Shown here piece after piece: positions 63,643-64,000 of a stretch of DNA of 64,000 bases. Numbering within the stretch: position 1 is the stretch's first letter; each line of letters starts with the position of its first letter. The notes beneath the pieces are model-generated. The model did not search any database. It saw only the letters and a list, made by a program, of their open reading frames with translations, and was not told the DNA's origin. The translations under genes and the position numbers were made by a program. The stretch comes from Erythrobacter dokdonensis DSW-74 (GTDB lineage: Bacteria > Pseudomonadota > Alphaproteobacteria > Sphingomonadales > Sphingomonadaceae), in assembly GCF_001677335.1 (NCBI RefSeq), contig NZ_LZYB01000006.1, positions 124,001 through 188,000 on the forward strand. Direction: 5' to 3'.

Positions 63643-64000
63643 GGTAGCGCCTCGGACAGGGCCGTTTCGAGCGCGGCGACGCTTTCGGCCACCGAAAGCG
63701 CCCCGCTCGCCATGAGTTCGGCGGGTGCATGATAGCCCCATGCGACCCCCACTGCGCGTACTCCAGCGCTACGAGCCATCAGCATGTCGAAGCTGGTGTC
63801 GCCAATCATCACTGCCTCCTGGCGTTCGGCGCCTGCCTCGAACAGCGCGGCCTCCAGCATCGCGGGATGCGGCTTGCTGGGGTGGCGATCGGCGGTCTGG
63901 AGCGATACGAACAGGTCGGCGATGCCGTGCGTCGCGAGACAGGCGGCGAGCCCGCGGTCGGACTTGCCGGTGGCGACCGCAAGGCTCCAGCCTGCATCGC
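63639..64000 (-). CDS. HAD-IA phosphatase (phosphoglycolate phosphatase-like), 3' part only
   Basis: The 5' end lies beyond the right edge; 119 residues are visible. HAD motif II Thr (WSLAVATGKSDRGL), motif III Lys (RHPSKPHPAML) and motif IV Asp (AVMIGDTSFDMLMAR) are present. The family end GVAWGYHAPAELMASGA resembles Gph-type phosphatases, so phosphoglycolate or a similar phosphomonoester is a likely substrate. Motif I with the nucleophile is off the window. Its stop overlaps the next gene's start by 4 bp. Confidence 0.88.
   Translation of the reverse strand, partial: DAGWSLAVATGKSDRGLAACLATHGIADLFVSLQTADRHPSKPHPAMLEAALFEAGAERQEAVMIGDTSFDMLMARSAGVRAVGVAWGYHAPAELMASGALSVAESVAALETALSEALP

Overview
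The window is a compact, GC-rich chromosomal segment of an alphaproteobacterium. The combined signals point to Sphingomonadales, most likely the Erythrobacter/Porphyrobacter group. They are a bchJ-type bacteriochlorophyll gene cut by the left edge, ATP12, a 7TM-less LytTR/DUF2306 pair, an Mla operon with a STAS-permease fusion, a PEP-CTERM-like surface protein, and many 4-bp ATGA/GTGA gene overlaps. I see no insertion sequence, prophage, rRNA operon or CRISPR array. One tRNA (Gln, CTG anticodon) is present.

Layout. 1-0.5 kb: end of bchJ, presumably the edge of a photosynthesis gene cluster. 0.5-1.9 kb: an SPFH/ribbon-helix-helix/small membrane protein operon behind a 30-bp AT-rich palindrome. 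2.0-3.8 kb: a coupled cupin-like and CelD-type GNAT pair. 3.9-5.4 kb: a divergent DUF2306 and membrane-bound LytTR regulator. 5.5-10.5 kb: a peroxide-defence block (katG, ahpF, ahpC), with inverted repeats upstream of katG and ahpC but no oxyR in view. 10.9-21.5 kb: an eight-gene, nearly gapless operon for an unidentified glycoconjugate (SDR, sugar isomerase, divergent GT2, FAD oxidoreductase, two large GT-C-like membrane proteins, GtrA, secreted protein).

21.6-30.7 kb: aroC, ruvA, a periplasmic DsrE-like gene wedged between ruvA and ruvB, a Gly/Pro/Ser-rich PEP-CTERM-like surface protein facing a prolyl-4-hydroxylase, a rhodanese lipoprotein and aconitase acnA. 30.9-34.1 kb: an EamA exporter and two different L,D-transpeptidases. 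34.1-38.8 kb (minus strand): ispG, a thioredoxin-like lipoprotein, mntP, a histone-deacetylase-like amidohydrolase and an FAD oxidoreductase. 38.9-42.6 kb: alpha/beta hydrolase, SDR, GNAT and isoaspartyl peptidase. 42.6-49.8 kb: a seven-gene minus-strand operon DUF4129-DUF4350-MoxR-DUF58-SpoIIM-RDD-class A beta-lactamase. 49.9-53.6 kb: pheA, a membrane cytochrome c, rlmE and ppx/gppA. 53.7-56.1 kb: tRNA-Gln, a parS-like centromere site, a LOG-family gene, GNAT and thiD. 56.2-62.7 kb: valS and the mla lipid-transport operon. 62.7-64.0 kb: ATP12, a small membrane protein and a HAD phosphatase cut by the right edge.

The strongest candidates for something undescribed are the 10.9-21.5 kb glycan operon with its secreted partner, the proline/serine-rich surface protein facing a prolyl hydroxylase, the MoxR operon ending in a beta-lactamase, and the parS-like site at 53836-53859.
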